Shown here: piece by piece, positions 24,093-32,402 of the stretch
Layout of the letters: every line of letters starts with the position of its first letter
Numbering within the stretch: the stretch's first letter is position 1
NCBI RefSeq assembly: GCF_012932915.1
Contig: NZ_VCQU01000014.1
Span: forward strand, 62,001-126,000
Source of the DNA: Antrihabitans stalactiti
GTDB lineage: Bacteria > Actinomycetota > Actinomycetes > Mycobacteriales > Mycobacteriaceae
Reading direction: 5' to 3'
Length of the DNA: 64,000 bases
The notes under the pieces: model-generated
The model's database searches: none
Told to the model about the DNA's origin: nothing
Seen by the model: the letters and a program-made list of their open reading frames with translations, nothing else
Program-made: the position numbers and the translations under genes

Positions 24093-25679
24093 ATGCTGAG
24101 ATTCTTCGTGGTCGCGGCACTGGGTCTCGTCGTTGTCGCCGCGATCGGACTTGCCACCTTCGGCTGGTGGGGATGGTGGGTCGCCGCGGCGGTGCTGGCT
24201 CTTCTGCTCGTCGTGGGCGTGTACGACCTGGTGCAGCGCCGACATTCGGTTTTGCGGAACTATCCGGTGCTCGGTCACATGCGGTACCTGCTGGAAAGCT
24301 TGCGCCCGGAGCTGCAGCAGTACTTCATCGAGCGCAACTTCGATGGCCGGCCGTTCGACCGTGACATCCGCAGCATCGTCTACGAACGAGCCAAAGGCAT
24401 ACACGGCGAGTTGTCGTTCGGCACCGAACGTGACGTCGAAGAGATCGGCTACGAATTCCTGGTGCATTCGGTTGCCCCGGTCCCCGAACCCGAGCAGCCG
24501 CCGCGGGTGATGATCGGCGGACCGGACTGTCGGCACCCGTACGCGATGTCGCTGCTGAACGTGTCGTCGATGAGCTTCGGCGCGCTGTCCGGCAACGCAT
24601 TACGCGCACTCAACGCCGCCGCCGCCCGGGGCGGCTTCGCCCACGACACCGGCGAAGGCGGACTCACCCCATACCATCTCGACGGCGGCGGCGACGTGAT
24701 CTGGGAAATCGGGTCCGGCTACTTCGGCGCCCGTGACAACGACGGCCGATTCGCCCCCGACCAGTTCGCCGACAAAGCCGCACACCCCCACGTGAAAGCG
24801 ATCTCGCTGAAACTGAGCCAAGGCGCGAAACCCGGTATCGGAGGGGTACTTCCGGCAGCGAAAGTCAGCGCCGAGATCGCACGGTACCGAGGCGTGCCCG
24901 CACACGAGAAATGCGTCAGCCCTGCTGCGCACACCGCATTCCACACGCCCCGCGAACTCGTACTGTTCGTCGCCCAGTTGCGCGAACTCGCCGATGGAAA
25001 ACCTGTTGGGTTCAAGTTATGTGTCGGCTCCCGGGTCGACGTGCTCGCGATCTGCAAGGCAATGAGAGCGGAATCGACCACCCCCGACTTCATCGTCGTC
25101 GACGGCGCAGAGGGCGGAACCGCCGCTGCGCCTTTGGAATACGAAGATCACGTTGGTCTGCCGCTGACGGAGGGATTGATCACGATGCACAACGCCCTCG
25201 TCGGCACCGGGCTGCGCGACCGAATCAAGATCGGCGCCAGCGGGAAGGTGGCGGCGGGCAACGACATTGTCAAACGACTCATTCAAGGTGCCGACTACAC
25301 CAACGCTGCGCGCGCCATGATGATGGCGATCGGGTGCATCCAGGCCCAGCTCTGTCACACCAACAAGTGCCCCGTCGGTGTCGCCACGCAAGACCCGAAG
25401 CGGGCCCGAGCGCTCGACGTCGGAGACAAATCCCAACGCGCACAACGTTATCAAGCAGCCACTGTCGCTCAGGCTGTGCAAATCATGGCATCCCTCGGTG
25501 TCAGCGACCCCGCCGACCTCACGCCGCACATGCTGATCAAGCGGCTCACCCCCACCCACATCCGCTCCTACGCCGAGATCTACGAATGGCTCGAACCCGG
25601 CCAACTCCTGGCCGAGCCCCCACCGACCTGGGCCGACGACTGGACCGCCGCCGACCCGGACTCCTTCCGCGCTCGGTAA
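24093..25679 (+). CDS. membrane-anchored FMN-binding glutamate synthase family protein
   Basis: A 528-residue protein of the GltS central/FMN domain family. Two N-terminal hydrophobic helices (MLRFFVVAALGLVVVAAIGL; VAAAVLALLLVVGVYDLV) anchor it, then the flavin barrel follows with MSFGALSGNALRALNAAAAR, THDTGEGGLTPYHLDGGGD-like glycine loop, DFIVVDGAEGGTAAAPLEY and the FMN phosphate site. CHTNKCPVGVATQDP is the cysteine cluster that in glutamate synthase holds a [3Fe-4S] centre. No glutaminase domain is present. A frameshifted second 5' end lies at 28407-28600. The reaction of these stand-alone proteins is not settled. Confidence 0.88.
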   Translation: MLRFFVVAALGLVVVAAIGLATFGWWGWWVAAAVLALLLVVGVYDLVQRRHSVLRNYPVLGHMRYLLESLRPELQQYFIERNFDGRPFDRDIRSIVYERAKGIHGELSFGTERDVEEIGYEFLVHSVAPVPEPEQPPRVMIGGPDCRHPYAMSLLNVSSMSFGALSGNALRALNAAAARGGFAHDTGEGGLTPYHLDGGGDVIWEIGSGYFGARDNDGRFAPDQFADKAAHPHVKAISLKLSQGAKPGIGGVLPAAKVSAEIARYRGVPAHEKCVSPAAHTAFHTPRELVLFVAQLRELADGKPVGFKLCVGSRVDVLAICKAMRAESTTPDFIVVDGAEGGTAAAPLEYEDHVGLPLTEGLITMHNALVGTGLRDRIKIGASGKVAAGNDIVKRLIQGADYTNAARAMMMAIGCIQAQLCHTNKCPVGVATQDPKRARALDVGDKSQRAQRYQAATVAQAVQIMASLGVSDPADLTPHMLIKRLTPTHIRSYAEIYEWLEPGQLLAEPPPTWADDWTAADPDSFRAR

Positions 25680-25696
25680 AACCGGGAGGATCAGCC

Positions 25697-26611
25697 ATGC
25701 CAACCATCGTCGAGGTCGACCGGCTCACCCGCCGGTTCGGTTCCCGTCGCGGCGTCACCGACATCAGCTTCGACATCGCAGCCGGCGAAGTGTTCGGCTT
25801 CCTCGGGCCCAATGGTGCAGGCAAATCCACCACAATCCGTTTGTTACTCGGGTTATATCGTGCAAACTCCGGTCGAACGACCGTATTCGGCCTCGACCCA
25901 GTCGCCGACAGCGTCGAGATCCACCGCCGCATCGGCTACCTACCTGGTGAACTCGCACTGTATCCACGGCTCACCGGGCAACGACACCTCGACGGTGTGG
26001 CACGAATATGTGCCCTGACCGATTACGTGTATCGAGACGAATTGGTGGAGCGCTTCGATGTCGAACTCGACACACCGGTGCATACCCTGTCCAAGGGCAA
26101 TCGGCAAAAGATCGGTCTGGTGCAGGCGTTCATGCACAAACCGGAGCTGCTCATCCTGGACGAGCCGACCTCCGGTCTCGACCCCTTACTACAGGACGAG
26201 TTCGTCCGACTGGTGCGCGAAACCGCCGACGACGGTCGAACCGTGTTTCTGTCCTCGCACGAGCTCGACGAGGTACAACGGCTGGTGGACCGTCTCGCCA
26301 TCATCAAAGACGGCCGCATCGTCGTCACCGACACCATCGAACACCTGCGCCGCCAGGCACCGCGCACAATCGAACTGCACTTCGACCACCACGTCGACCG
26401 GCATCGTTTCGACGGACTTAGCGGGGTGCGACTCATCGACCACACCCGCGGCCGAATCACACTTTCCGTCACCGCGCCGATCGGCCCTCTGCTGCGCCTG
26501 ATCGCGGAACTCGAACCGATCGACATGACCGCGCGCGCTGCCGATCTCGACGAGTTGTTTCTCGAGTACTACCGCAAGGATAGGGACCCGGAGGTCGTCG
26601 ATGCTGAGTGA
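25697..26611 (+). CDS. ABC transporter ATP-binding protein
   Basis: A 304-residue ATPase of the drug/antibiotic exporter class. Walker A is GPNGAGKSTT, the signature LSKGNRQKIGL is a variant with Lys for the usual Gly, Walker B is LLILDEPTSGLDP, and the switch His follows in LSSHELDEV. An extra C-terminal domain of about 80 residues is typical of exporters with a separate permease. GGGAGGATC precedes the ATG. The permease gene overlaps its 3' end, so they form one exporter. It follows the GltS-like gene by 17 bases and may be in the same transcript. The cargo is unknown. Confidence 0.92.
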   Translation: MPTIVEVDRLTRRFGSRRGVTDISFDIAAGEVFGFLGPNGAGKSTTIRLLLGLYRANSGRTTVFGLDPVADSVEIHRRIGYLPGELALYPRLTGQRHLDGVARICALTDYVYRDELVERFDVELDTPVHTLSKGNRQKIGLVQAFMHKPELLILDEPTSGLDPLLQDEFVRLVRETADDGRTVFLSSHELDEVQRLVDRLAIIKDGRIVVTDTIEHLRRQAPRTIELHFDHHVDRHRFDGLSGVRLIDHTRGRITLSVTAPIGPLLRLIAELEPIDMTARAADLDELFLEYYRKDRDPEVVDAE

Positions 26612-27389
26612 ACTGACTCGAATCGACCTGCGCCTGCGCCGACGTTCGATGATCGGTTACACCGTCGGTATGGCCGTCTATGCCTTCGTCATCGTGGCGC
26701 TCTATCCCACGTTCAAGAGCGATTCGGGACTTGATAAGTTCAGCGAGGGCAACTCCACGGTGGCTGCCCTCTTCGGCGCCAGCGGCTCACTGACCACCTC
26801 CTCGGGCTGGCTGAACGCGAATTTGTATGCCAATTTCGTGCCCCTGGTGGTGCTGTTGCTGGCCATCGGCTACGGCGCTTCGTCCGTTGCTGGGCAAAAC
26901 GAAGACGGCACGCTCGGAACAGTAATCGCGCTCCCGATATCCCGGCGCCGGGTCGTGGCGCAGAAAATCGTCGCGCTGTGTCTGACGACTGTCCCGGTGG
27001 CCGCAATCACCGCGGTCTTCGTCGCTGTCGGACGCGCCTTCGACCTGTCCGTCGACACTGCCCACCTGGTCGGTATCACCCTCGGGGTGCTGCTGCTCGG
27101 CGTCGACTTCGGCGCCCTTGCCATGTTGATCGGTGCCGCGACCGCGAGCAGAGGCACCGCCCTCGGCGTCTCCTCGTCGGTAGCAGCCGCGTCGTATCTG
27201 ATCAGTTCACTGGCCCCGGCTGTGCACTGGATCGAGCCGGCCCGCTACGGATCGTTGTTCTTCTACGCCGTCGGCGACGGGCAACTTGTCAACGGACTCA
27301 AAGTTCCGGCGTTCGTGGTTCTCGTGTCGGTCACCGTGGTCTTGGTCGCTGCCACCGTGGTCGTGTTCGAGCGTCTCGACGTGCGCTGA
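26601..27389 (+). CDS. ABC exporter permease
   Basis: A 262-residue integral membrane protein of the ABC-2 type with six hydrophobic segments, starting near residue 20 (MIGYTVGMAVYAFVIVALYP) and ending at VLVSVTVVLVAATVVVF. The ATG lies 11 bases inside the ATPase gene, so translation is coupled. The loop QNEDGTLGTVIALPISRRRV is the cytoplasmic coupling region common to this group. One permease gene implies a homodimer. The substrate is unknown. Confidence 0.88.
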   Translation: MLSELTRIDLRLRRRSMIGYTVGMAVYAFVIVALYPTFKSDSGLDKFSEGNSTVAALFGASGSLTTSSGWLNANLYANFVPLVVLLLAIGYGASSVAGQNEDGTLGTVIALPISRRRVVAQKIVALCLTTVPVAAITAVFVAVGRAFDLSVDTAHLVGITLGVLLLGVDFGALAMLIGAATASRGTALGVSSSVAAASYLISSLAPAVHWIEPARYGSLFFYAVGDGQLVNGLKVPAFVVLVSVTVVLVAATVVVFERLDVR

Positions 27390-27469
27390 CCGACCAGCCG
27401 CGGCGCAGCGGCTACGCGGCATAGTCTTAAGCCGTAGATGGTGTCTCGTCCAACGCTTCTCGAGTGTTC

Positions 27470-27497
27470 GAGTGAAATCAGCGACTACTCGAGAGTG
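27470..27497 (+). repeat. 28-base dispersed repeat, copy 2
   Basis: Begins GAGTGAAATCAGCGACTACT and ends CGAGAGTG; 25 of 28 bases match the copy at 19878-19905. It lies just before relics of a tyrosine-recombinase element, which suggests a transposon end or insertion site. Confidence 0.55.
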
Positions 27498-27608
27498 AGT
27501 CAGGTTGCGAGGCGAGCGAGCCGGTCCATGATGGGCAGCATCTGCACCTCCGCGGCGGCGCCGCGCTTAGATCGAGTGCGCTGCCGGACTGTCGCCTCGC
27601 GGAACTAC

Positions 27609-27652
27609 AGCACTCGACGAACTCGACGAGTCTGCCGAGGTGAATTGACGTA
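27609..27652 (+). pseudogene. 3' scrap of a tyrosine recombinase
   Basis: The last codons read TALDELDESAEVN then stop, matching the tail LLDELDEFADPHAT of the relic at 5154-5406; the DNA is also similar (ACTCGACGAACTCGACGAG against GCTCGACGAACTAGACGAG). The preceding 130 bases no longer give a continuous frame. It is short, so the call rests on the DNA match. Confidence 0.45.
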
Positions 27653-27903
27653 ACGCCAACCGGGCGACCGCAATCTGTGCCGGTTCGCTCCGGCAGATCC
27701 AGGGGCGGGGCAGATACTAGGCTAAGCAACAGTCGACGTGTTCCTGAGCCATGACGTCTCCGTCGATTGATCTCGAACTTCCTGGACCAGCGGTTGAGGA
27801 TGTGTCACTGCCCGAAGCCCTCCGGTGAGCTGGCATCATCCCTGTTGACAAGATTGCGTTTGACGCGATGAATCTTCACTGCGGGTGAAGTCGAGGAGGT
27901 GCG

Positions 27904-28066
27904 AGTTGGGCCTGGCTGTGGTTCGCGATCTGCGCGAGCATCGAACGCCGTCGACCGAGGAGGATCTGGCCGACTTCGAGACCGACGTGCTGGCCGGGTT
28001 CGTGCTCGCGCGGGCCTCGGCGGGCTGGTGGACAGCACGATCCGCAACGACACCAACCACCTCGAG
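27904..28066 (+). pseudogene. N-terminal relic of a tyrosine recombinase, frameshifted
   Basis: One frame reads EEDLADFETDVLAGFVLARA followed by SAG, the SAM-like N-terminal domain of Tn554/TnpB-type recombinases. Near 28022 a frameshift moves the continuation to LVDSTIRNDTNHLE, then a stop. The catalytic domain is gone. The order (a C-terminal scrap, then an N-terminal scrap on the same strand) fits the tandem recombinase genes of such elements, nearly all deleted. Confidence 0.65.
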
Positions 28067-28406
28067 TAACCCACTCCGACCGACAATCCGAGCTAATCTC
28101 GGAGACAACAACCCGCCGCGATTCACGAGAGCAGCACCGGAACTACGGTGGGTTCTCGCCGAAAAGGCTTCAGTCACACTGAACTTGCGCACTTCCCAGA
28201 ACTCCCGAAGCTGGCCCAAGCCGCAAGGTAGCCGGGCACTAGGCAGCTTCATTGAGGTCCGCACGACACAGCGGTATATGTGACGGCTCGGCTTGGTGGC
28301 GGGTGCCGGTATTCGACGGCCCGTGGCTGCGGCAGGTCAGCTTGCCTGCGTGTCCAGGATTGATTCGTCCGCGAGGGGGCTGGTGAGCAGGATCTCGGTG
28401 GTGCGG
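28067..28406. other. gap without a recognisable gene
   Basis: Between the recombinase relic and the glutamate-synthase-like relic I see only low-quality open frames on both strands and no repeat, RNA gene or promoter that I can support. It is probably element debris. Confidence 0.45.
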
Positions 28407-28600
28407 CAGATACCGCATTTGTCCGAGCACTGGATAATTTCGTAGCACCGAATGCCGGCGCTGCAACAGGTCGTATGTGCCGACCACCAACAGGAAGGCC
28501 AGCAACGCGGCGTCCACCACGCCCATGATCCGAACGCGGCAAGCAGGGTGGTGGCGACGACGACGACACCGAGCGCTGCGACGACGAGAAACCTAAGCAT
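28407..28600 (-). pseudogene. 5' relic of a second glutamate-synthase-like gene
   Basis: The start MLRFLVVAALGVVVVATTLL nearly repeats the start of the intact protein at 24093 (MLRFFVVAALGLVVVAAIGL). A frameshift near 28515 moves the rest to another frame, ALLAFLLVVGTYDLLQRRHS then VLRNYPVLGQMRYL, after which similarity stops where the intact protein has LESLRPEL. About 65 codons of a 528-codon gene remain. It shows that a second copy of this module was present and has been cut down. Confidence 0.8.
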
Positions 28601-28651
28601 CGATCAACGACTCGCCTCTACCGAAGTATCGCGGTTGCGGGTGGAGCTTGC

Positions 28652-28975
28652 CTACCTGCCGGTCGAATCTGGTTGCGCGTTGTGTGTCACGAGGTCGCTC
28701 GTAGCGGCCAGAATGCGGGGGACTGGGGTGGTCGTGAGCTTGGTGATCCGGATTCGCCAGTCGCGGGGTTCGGTGTTGAGGTACTCCCATCGATAGCTGT
28801 TGGGGTGGTCGGTCTCGAACTCGTCTCGCAGATGCTTCGGGTCGTGATCGTTGACCAACACGAACGAGTGGCCACAGGCGAGTGCGTTGTAGGTGGCGAA
28901 GATCGTGGGGTGCTTGTCCGGTTTGCGCAACTGCCGCACGTCGAGCACATGCGGCGGTTTCTCCTCGTCGGCCAT
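28652..28975 (-). CDS. DUF2249-domain protein
   Basis: A 107-residue protein of the DUF2249 family. The core PPHVLDVRQLRKPDKHPTIF, then GHSFVLVNDHDPKHLRDEFE and WRIRITKL, matches the family, whose members are small TusA-like domains often encoded beside nitrite reductases, hemerythrins and NO-responsive genes. The function is not established. It is divergent from an HTH regulator and shares with it an AGTTTGTACAA-type palindrome at 28991-29023. Confidence 0.85.
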   Translation of the reverse strand: MADEEKPPHVLDVRQLRKPDKHPTIFATYNALACGHSFVLVNDHDPKHLRDEFETDHPNSYRWEYLNTEPRDWRIRITKLTTTPVPRILAATSDLVTHNAQPDSTGR

Positions 28976-28990
28976 GTGTATATCCTGCCA

Positions 28991-29023
28991 ATAGTTTGTA
29001 CAATGATCCTTTGTGTAAACTAT
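28991..29023. promoter_or_regulatory. palindromic operator between DUF2249 and HTH regulator genes
   Basis: ATAGTTTGTACAA, six bases, then TTTGTGTAAACTAT form a near-perfect inverted repeat in the divergent promoter. The same geometry and most bases occur at 5035-5062 before a ferredoxin relic. It is the likely binding site of the HTH protein encoded at 29118. Confidence 0.7.
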
Positions 29024-29117
29024 AGAGCATGGCGCACCCGGGTACCTCCTCGCCCGGAGATCCCGCTCGTCGGGAATCCATCACAAGGGGGACCGAGCGA
29101 GAGGAAGCCTGAAACGC

Positions 29118-29789
29118 GTGCCGAAGAGAACGAACAAGAACCCGGATCCGATGAATCGGCGTCGAAGTGTGCTGCGGATGCTCAACGACGCGACGACGCC
29201 GTTGAGCATCGTCGACATCGCCGGTCGGCTGGATGTCCATCCGAACACGGTCAGATTCCACCTGGATCGCCTGGTCGAGAACGGTCAGGTAAAGCGTGTC
29301 GAGGTCGATCGACGGGTGCCGGGACGTCCTCCACAGTTTTTCGAGGCAGTGCGGCAGATGGACCCGAACGGGCCGAGGCGCTATCGACTGCTCGCTGAGG
29401 TCCTCGCGCTCGACCTCGCTACGGCACCCGATTCCGATGTCCGCGCGGTCGAGGCGGGTCGAGCCTGGGGGCGCCAATCGTCTTTCGGTCGGCACGACGC
29501 AATGAGGCCGCCGGCGGAGTCTGTTCCGCGGCTCGTAACTCTGCTCGACGACTTGGGCTTTGCACCCGAACGACGCGAAGTCCAAGGAGGCGAACAGATC
29601 GGACTGAGAAACTGTCCGTTTCTCGAGCTTGCCTCGACCGACCCCGGAATCGTCTGCCTCATCCATCTGGGCCTGATGCAGGGCGCGATGGATGCCTGGC
29701 AGTCGCCCGTCGCGGTCGACCGGCTGTCCCCGTTCGTCGAACCCGACTTGTGCGTAGCCCATCTCACTCGGGCGAAGCCAACTTCATGA
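29118..29789 (+). CDS. HTH transcriptional regulator with three conserved cysteines
   Basis: A 223-residue regulator. A winged HTH occupies residues 15-65 (TPLSIVDIAGRLDVHPNTVR then FHLDRLVENGQVKR). The C-terminal part holds C166, C180 and C212 (NCPFLE; PGIVCLIHLG; LCVAHL), spaced C-x13-C-x31-C; the paralogue at 31665 has the same spacing. This resembles SufR/ArsR-like regulators that hold a metal or Fe-S cluster. It is divergent from DUF2249 with a shared palindrome and its stop overlaps the next start. I infer redox, oxygen or NO sensing; the cofactor is not known. Confidence 0.85.
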   Translation: MPKRTNKNPDPMNRRRSVLRMLNDATTPLSIVDIAGRLDVHPNTVRFHLDRLVENGQVKRVEVDRRVPGRPPQFFEAVRQMDPNGPRRYRLLAEVLALDLATAPDSDVRAVEAGRAWGRQSSFGRHDAMRPPAESVPRLVTLLDDLGFAPERREVQGGEQIGLRNCPFLELASTDPGIVCLIHLGLMQGAMDAWQSPVAVDRLSPFVEPDLCVAHLTRAKPTS

Positions 29790-30352
29790 GCGCCAGGCTT
29801 ACGCCCGCGCGAGGCGGGGGAATCGAGACGGGACCGGTCACTGGTGACGCTCGCGGTCGCCTGCGACGCTCGTCGGCACCGTTGTCCGCCGACAGTCGGA
29901 TCACCGAGTACCCCGGCCGGATATTCGTTGTCGCCGGGAGTTGCTGTGTCGTCCTGGGCGGCCTGGTTGCGGCCGTCACCGAGCCGCTGGAGCTGGTCAA
30001 GGGGAGCTGGTTGGCGGCCTATCTCGTTCTGGTGTGCGGTGCCGCGCAATACGCGTTCGGGACGGTGCAACTACGCCTCGCGGGTCCGTCGATCCCGCCG
30101 GCTAGGGCATGGGCACAGCTGACGTGCTGGAATCTTGGTAACGCCGCGGTCATCTGGGGAACCCTGACCGGTGTACCGGTCATCGTCGATGCTGGCGGCG
30201 CGCTGCTGGTCATCGGACTGGGCATCGCACTTCTCGCCTCCCGCCCGGCCGGGCCACGGCTCGCGGGCCGGGTTTACCGGTGTGTATTGGTAGTGCTTCT
30301 CCTCAGCGTCCCCATCGGGCTGGCGCTCGCCCACCTGCGACATACCGCCTGA
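29786..30352 (+). CDS. integral membrane protein coupled to the HTH regulator
   Basis: A 188-residue protein with about five hydrophobic segments (IFVVAGSCCVVLGGLVAAVT near residue 46; WLAAYLVLVCGAAQYAFG; WNLGNAAVIWGTLTG; ALLVIGLGIALLA; VYRCVLVVLLLSVPIGLAL). The first 40 residues are hydrophilic. The ATG overlaps the regulator stop by four bases, so the two are translated together. I do not recognise the family with confidence; similar proteins occur beside NO- and oxygen-related genes. Confidence 0.75.
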   Translation: MSARLTPARGGGIETGPVTGDARGRLRRSSAPLSADSRITEYPGRIFVVAGSCCVVLGGLVAAVTEPLELVKGSWLAAYLVLVCGAAQYAFGTVQLRLAGPSIPPARAWAQLTCWNLGNAAVIWGTLTGVPVIVDAGGALLVIGLGIALLASRPAGPRLAGRVYRCVLVVLLLSVPIGLALAHLRHTA

Positions 30353-30415
30353 TTCACGACCCCAGAATCATTCACCGTTCTCGCTGAAGCCCATCGCGGC
30401 GAGAAGCGCGCTCGC

Positions 30416-30646
30416 TCAGATCCTCACGGTGATGACGTCTCGTAGCGCGGTGATCTCCGTGGTGCCCAGCGTCTGGTCCTTGATGGTCTGCTCGATGAGG
30501 TCGCTGTATCGGTGGGCGAGGACGACGATCGCGAGGGTGTGGGCGTCCAGGATTTGCGTCGCGGTATAGGTGCCGACGGTGACGTTCGGCAATCCATCGA
30601 GCGTGAGGTTCGAGATTGTGTGTTCGATGTCGGCGACGACGCCCAT
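30416..30646 (-). CDS. small conserved-looking protein under the TATCGT operator
   Basis: A 76-residue protein starting MGVVADIEHTISNLTLDGLP, chosen because AAGGAGAAGG lies before the ATG at 30646; the longer frame upstream runs through the promoter. The sequence VTVGTYTATQILDAHTLAIV suggests a small mixed alpha/beta fold, and no catalytic motif is seen. I do not recognise the family. A TATCGT-AGC-ACGATA palindrome lies about 120 bases upstream, tying it to the MarR gene at 3064 and the AhpD fusion at 35588. Confidence 0.6.
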   Translation of the reverse strand: MGVVADIEHTISNLTLDGLPNVTVGTYTATQILDAHTLAIVVLAHRYSDLIEQTIKDQTLGTTEITALRDVITVRI

Positions 30647-30764
30647 GGACCTTCTCCTTGCGGGTGGGAAACGAAGTTCGACTGCCCGACGACCTGCGCC
30701 GATCCGAATTCGACGACCTGTCGTGGGGTAGTGAACCCCCGGCGGGGTTGGCTGTGGGCCTATA

Positions 30765-30783
30765 TATATCGTAGCACGATATA
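30765..30783. promoter_or_regulatory. palindromic operator TATATCGT-N3-ACGATATA
   Basis: A perfect inverted repeat with 8-base arms and the centre AGC. The inner arms equal those at 3009-3023 and 35515-35541. It lies in the 278-base gap upstream of the small gene on the minus strand; the rest of that gap holds no gene I can support. Confidence 0.7.
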
Positions 30784-30924
30784 ATCGTGGCGGCAGGCCC
30801 TGAACTGGGTGGCGTGACAACCTTGGGTCCGAGATGGCGAGAGGGCCGACGGTGACGACGCCCGGAATCGACTTCGGCGGCGGATTCGGTTCTGGCTACG
30901 GTCGTCGCTATCGAGGTCGCGGGT

Positions 30925-31602
30925 TCACGAGGCTGGGGGCGGTTGCTCTCCCGGGGTGAGGAACTTGGATGGATCGCTACCTGCTCGAACGCCGATGTGG
31001 AACCACTGCGCGAATCCCTGCGGGTCGCGACGCTCGATTTCATCGAGGTAGTACTGGCGGGTCCGGGCAAGTCTTAGCTGGTCGGTCACCGACGAAGTGT
31101 TTTGCAGCGCGGTAAAACTGGTGCGCCAGGCGTGGCAGAGCGCTTCGTCGGACAATTCCGCAAAGGCGTCTGGCGCGGGATCCGGGATGCTGGCGGCTCC
31201 CGCGTGATCACCCCCGGTAGTTGCCTGTTGCTCGAGTAGTCGTGCTATCGGCGGCCAGCTACAGAGCCGACGCGTCACCGGTGGGGCGGTCACAATCATG
31301 ACGAACACCAGCGGCACGGCCGCAGCGCCGGACAGGGTGATTAGCCCGACGATGCTGACCGTAACCGCTGCCGCGGCCGTCCCGCTCACAGCGGCGGTGG
31401 GCAGGCACGAACGCCACGAACCCAGTGTCGCGGGGGCGGTGGACTCGGCGACGGTCAACCAACCCAGAACTCCGCCGACCACTGCCGCGGCGAACGCGCC
31501 GGCAACGAGTTCGGCGGGCGGGATGGTGAAGGCAGCGACCGCCGCGCCGACCAGTCCTAGCGGCACCGTAACCATCCACCAGATGATTCGGGAGACACTC
31601 AT
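30925..31602 (-). CDS. membrane protein with a soluble C-terminal domain
   Basis: A 225-residue protein. Four hydrophobic segments occupy residues 8-105 (IIWWMVTVPLGLVGAAVAAF; AGAFAAAVVGGVLGWLTV; AVSGTAAAAVTVSIVGLITL; AAVPLVFVMIVTAPPV). The cytosolic C-terminal 100 residues contain ELSDEALCHAWRTSFTALQN and TRQYYLDEIERRDPQGFAQW, a helical segment seen in several actinobacterial membrane proteins of unknown role. GGAGGTAATCC-type sequence lies after the start on the other strand, and TTACCTCCCAT marks a good ribosome site (GGAGGTAA is its complement orientation). Function unknown. Confidence 0.75.
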   Translation of the reverse strand: MSVSRIIWWMVTVPLGLVGAAVAAFTIPPAELVAGAFAAAVVGGVLGWLTVAESTAPATLGSWRSCLPTAAVSGTAAAAVTVSIVGLITLSGAAAVPLVFVMIVTAPPVTRRLCSWPPIARLLEQQATTGGDHAGAASIPDPAPDAFAELSDEALCHAWRTSFTALQNTSSVTDQLRLARTRQYYLDEIERRDPQGFAQWFHIGVRAGSDPSKFLTPGEQPPPAS

Positions 31603-31664
31603 GGGAGGTAATCCTTTGCACCGGTGTGGTTCTCACACGCTGCGATCATCGGTCGTCGCGCTGT

Positions 31665-32393
31665 TCACGCGCGCGGCGCGCGGGCGAGCGGGTCGGACGT
31701 GTGCCGCGCCAGGTGGGCGACGCAGGTGTGCGGGGTTTCCCACGGGATGAGTCGGATGTCGGTTTCCGGTGCGTGAAGCCGGGCGAGAACACCGCGCAAC
31801 AGACCGAGGTGTACGGCGCACACGACGTTCGGGCTTTCTCGGGCGACCGGCTCGAATGGGCAGGCGTGCAACCGGATTCGCAGTTCCTCCGGTGTGGATT
31901 CGAGCGCGGGGTCGAATCCCATCTCCGCGAACAGTGTGGTGATGGTGTTCGCGGCCTCCTCGACCGACCGGGGAGACACCGGTGTATCGGTGAAGTCTTC
32001 GAGTCCCCACGCCCGGCCGGCCGCCTCAGCGCGATGCGCGGGATCGTCGTCTCCCGCGCTCGCCCAGTGCGTCGCCAACACACCGGCCAGCCGTTCGTAC
32101 CCGGAGTCGGCACGGTGGTCCGGTTCGAGGGGAGCCGGGGCCCGGTAGAGCTGGCGGGGACGGCCCCGCGCCGGATTCGGCTCGGGCTCGGCCGACACGA
32201 GTCCTGCGGTGGTCAACGCGTCGAGGTGAAAGCGGACTGTAGTCACGTGCAGATCGCATACCGCCGCCAATTCGCTGATCGTCATCGGCGTGGGGCTGAC
32301 CCGCAACACATCCAGTAGTCGGACCCGCCGACCCGACGCCAGCACGGCATGGGTGCTGGCGCGTTCGGCAACGGTTCCTTTTCGTATCGCCAT
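31665..32393 (-). CDS. HTH transcriptional regulator, paralogue of the one at 29118
   Basis: A 242-residue regulator with a winged HTH (TPMTISELAAVCDLHVTTVR then FHLDALTTAGLVSAEPE) and a C-terminal half with the same C-x13-C-x31-C cysteines (HACPFE; NVVCAVHLGL; HTCVAHLA) as the 29118 protein. It is divergent from the ferredoxin-ctaD operon, and an imperfect palindrome at 32403-32431 lies between them. Its operator differs in sequence from that of its paralogue but has similar arm and spacer lengths. It probably senses oxygen, NO or iron-sulfur status through a cluster at these cysteines; that is inferred. Confidence 0.85.
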   Translation of the reverse strand: MAIRKGTVAERASTHAVLASGRRVRLLDVLRVSPTPMTISELAAVCDLHVTTVRFHLDALTTAGLVSAEPEPNPARGRPRQLYRAPAPLEPDHRADSGYERLAGVLATHWASAGDDDPAHRAEAAGRAWGLEDFTDTPVSPRSVEEAANTITTLFAEMGFDPALESTPEELRIRLHACPFEPVARESPNVVCAVHLGLLRGVLARLHAPETDIRLIPWETPHTCVAHLARHTSDPLARAPRA

Positions 32394-32402
32394 ACTGTAT
32401 GA

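Noticed and set aside
28593-29762. Long minus-strand open frame of 389 codons
   Set aside because: It runs antisense through the HTH regulator and the operator region, is Arg/Pro-rich and has no domain; the HTH and DUF2249 genes explain this stretch.
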